NCBI GenBank assembly: GCA_034664125.1
Contig: JAXDIG010000038.1
Coordinates: 1-64,000 of the forward strand
DNA from: JACVRW01 sp034664125
GTDB lineage: Bacteria; Actinomycetota; Thermoleophilia; Solirubrobacterales; Thermoleophilaceae
DNA length: 64,000 nt
Direction: 5' to 3'
Shown: piece after piece, positions 62,674-64,000 of the stretch
Layout: the number at the start of each line of letters is the position of its first letter
How positions within the stretch are numbered: position 1 is the first letter of the stretch
Made by a program: the position numbers and the translations under genes
Notes under the pieces: model-generated
The model's input: the letters and a program-made list of their open reading frames with translations, nothing else
Database searches by the model: none
Told to the model about the DNA's origin: nothing

Positions 62674-63630
62674 CTAGTCCAGCTTCTCGATGACGACGGA
62701 CGCGTTGGTGTTCGCCTGCGTTCCTCCGACGACCGAGGCAAGGCCGACCGCCGCAGCCGACGAGTGATTCGTGACCGTGAGGACATCTCCGGCCCCGAAG
62801 GCGACGATCGCCTGCCCGGTATTCTGCTGGGTTCCGGCCCCGGAGCCGTAGACCGTGCCGGGGACCACCACCCCGTTTACGAAGAGCGCCATCTGATTCG
62901 GCTCGCTACCTGAGACGGAGAACGTGACCTTGTAGGTGCCGGCATTCACGAGCGTGATCTCAGCGGTGCCGGGGGCGTGCGTGATGCCGGCGGTCGTGGC
63001 GCCATTCGTGTCGAACAGGACAGGCGCTTCGACGGCCACGGTCTGCGCGGCGAGGTTATACACGTAGGCGTACTCGGCCACACGGGCCGGACCGGGCGGA
63101 CCCGGTGCGCCATCTATGCCTGGAGCGCCGGGTGACCCGGGAGCGCCGGGTGACCCGGGAGCGCCGGGGGTGCCATCTAAGCCTGGTGCGCCGGGGGAAC
63201 CGGGAGCGCCGGGGGAACCGGCGACGCCGACCTCACCCTGAACTCCTTGCAGCCCCTGCGTTCCCGCGGCGCCGGTCGCCCCGGGGGAACCGGGAGCGCC
63301 GGGGGAACCGGCGACGCCGACCTCACCCTGAACTCCTTGCAGCCCCTGTGTTCCCGCGGCGCCGGTCGCCCCGGGGCGTCCTCTCGGTCCGGTCCTGCCG
63401 TCCGCACCTGTCTTCCCGGTGACTCCCCGGAGGCCGCGTCGATCGCGGCACGTCGGCGGCTCGTGGACGCATCGGGAAGAGTGGGCTCCGACGCTGCCCG
63501 TGAACGCCGGCGGACTACACGGCGGAGGCGGACGCAAGGGGCAAGCGGCGGCAGCCATGCTCGCCGGTGCGAGGACCGCGAACGAGCTCAGCGCAAGGAG
63601 CAGCAACCTCCGGTGGCGCGGACCGTGCAT
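62674..63630 (-). CDS. Secreted collagen-like (Gly-X-Y) protein with BclA-type C-terminal domain
   Basis: The 318-residue exported protein has a signal peptide (LLLLALSSFAVLAPASMAAA) and a short Cys/Pro-rich head with four Cys. Next come 39 uninterrupted Gly-X-Y triplets beginning GLRGVTGKTGADGRTGPRG. A beta-rich C-terminal domain (about 190-318) resembles the trimeric TNF-like domains of BclA. It should form a trimeric fibre on the cell surface. AGGAGAGG precedes ATG 63630. GC-hairpin-like coding repeats explain many antisense open frames. Presence in this genome could reflect transfer. Confidence 0.87.
   Translation of the reverse strand: MHGPRHRRLLLLALSSFAVLAPASMAAAACPLRPPPPCSPPAFTGSVGAHSSRCVHEPPTCRDRRGLRGVTGKTGADGRTGPRGRPGATGAAGTQGLQGVQGEVGVAGSPGAPGSPGATGAAGTQGLQGVQGEVGVAGSPGAPGSPGAPGLDGTPGAPGSPGAPGSPGAPGIDGAPGPPGPARVAEYAYVYNLAAQTVAVEAPVLFDTNGATTAGITHAPGTAEITLVNAGTYKVTFSVSGSEPNQMALFVNGVVVPGTVYGSGAGTQQNTGQAIVAFGAGDVLTVTNHSSAAAVGLASVVGGTQANTNASVVIEKLD
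63191..63370. repeat. 90-bp perfect-frame tandem duplication in the collagen region
   Basis: The segments 63191-63280 and 63281-63370 are identical apart from one base (CCTGCG versus CCTGTG). Each codes for ten Gly-X-Y triplets. Near identity indicates a recent duplication or gene conversion and predicts length variation between strains. Confidence 0.92.
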
Positions 63631-64000
63631 GTTCGACCTGCCTCTCCTCGACGGCTGACGTCCGCAGGAGCGGCCGCCACCCGAGGTATCGGCACTCCTA
63701 TCCGGGCGGGCCATCCCCCATTTGCGGGATCTCCGTCAACCGGCGCGTTTGACGGACCACCGTTGTGTCTAGTCCCCGGCCTTGGGCTCAAGGCGCGGCG
63801 CCGCGGTGGCGATGCAGGTAGTTCACCAGAGGAGATCTTCTCGACTCAGGCACCCTCGTCGCGAGGCGGGTCCGCAAAGCCACGGAACTCCACCGGAGTT
63901 CGCCGGGCTACCGAAGGAGCGTCGCCACCCGATCGCCCTCACCCCCGGGCGATCCCTGGCGGCCAACGGAATGTCGCAGGGGCTGCTCGCCTATAGGAGG
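63631..64000. other. Upstream region of the collagen-like gene, no gene seen
   Basis: The 370 bp to the window edge show no supported coding region on either strand. The main element is a perfect inverted repeat TCCGTCAA-N9-TTGACGGA (63732-63756), about 100 bp upstream of the collagen-like start, which also offers TTGACG on each strand as a possible -35. It may be an operator. Confidence 0.5.

Noticed and set aside
63247..63996. 249-codon plus-strand open frame over the collagen-like gene
   Set aside because: Antisense to Gly-X-Y coding repeats; apparent sequence is only the repeat read backwards.

Overview
This is a very GC-rich chromosomal segment with the gene order and gene content of an actinobacterium, most likely class Thermoleophilia (Solirubrobacterales or a relative). 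This placement is by inference from gene families; no rRNA gene is present. Evidence: the rimP-nusA-ylxR-infB-ylxP-rbfA-nrnA-truB-ribF-rpsO-pnp core, DUF3052 and DivIVA-type proteins, MurT/GatD peptidoglycan amidation genes, RNase J together with RNase Y, and a secreted protein of the RRRPSPALVIACIALFVSL type that I associate with Thermoleophilia. Genes are tightly packed, with many ATGA, GTGA or TTGA start/stop overlaps. I see no tRNA, rRNA, CRISPR array, intact insertion sequence or prophage.

Layout. 1-242: tandem 45-bp repeats, a TATACT promoter element, and a leader with two hairpins, the second a terminator. 243-9145: translation and RNA-maturation operon ending in rpsO and a peroxiredoxin. 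9224-20141: secreted M14 carboxypeptidase, pnp, M16 peptidase, dapB, an FHA protein and DUF3052 on the minus strand, dapA and RNase J. 20154-23077 (minus): secreted repeat protein and a histidine kinase/response regulator pair. 23119-32916: ftsK, RodZ-like, cinA, thpR, a methyltransferase, recA, recX, rny and a glycolipid-binding-like protein. 33314-45680: miaB, miaA, penicillin acylase, dapF, an LL-DAP aminotransferase, hflX, dut, a STAS protein and pilB. 45737-50208 (minus): a five-gene coupled operon holding the MurT/GatD amidation pair. 50273-63630: mostly short divergent and convergent transcription units (pseudo-phosphatase, HAD, cyclophilin lipoprotein, thioredoxin-TPR, DivIVA-like, split YeeE transporter, pdxH, SDR, DUF2142, dinB, collagen-like surface protein).

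How they work together. One theme is RNA synthesis, modification and decay: NusA, RimP, IF2, RbfA, TruB, MiaA, MiaB, NrnA, PNPase, RNase J and RNase Y. A second is lysine/cell-wall precursor supply (dapA, dapB, dapL-like, dapF) with lipid II amidation (murT, gatD). A third is DNA maintenance (ftsK, recA, recX, dinB, dut).

Most notable: the only DapF in the window has Ser at both catalytic Cys positions (73 and 217). Three to four divergent gene pairs are driven by what look like overlapping, symmetric -10 elements placed 6-10 nt from both start codons, implying leaderless bidirectional promoters. There is also a dispersed hairpin repeat at gene ends, a structured nusA-operon leader, a long dyad upstream of pnp, and a protein-phosphatase-like gene without its catalytic loop. 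Functions are assigned by reading motifs; no database search was possible.
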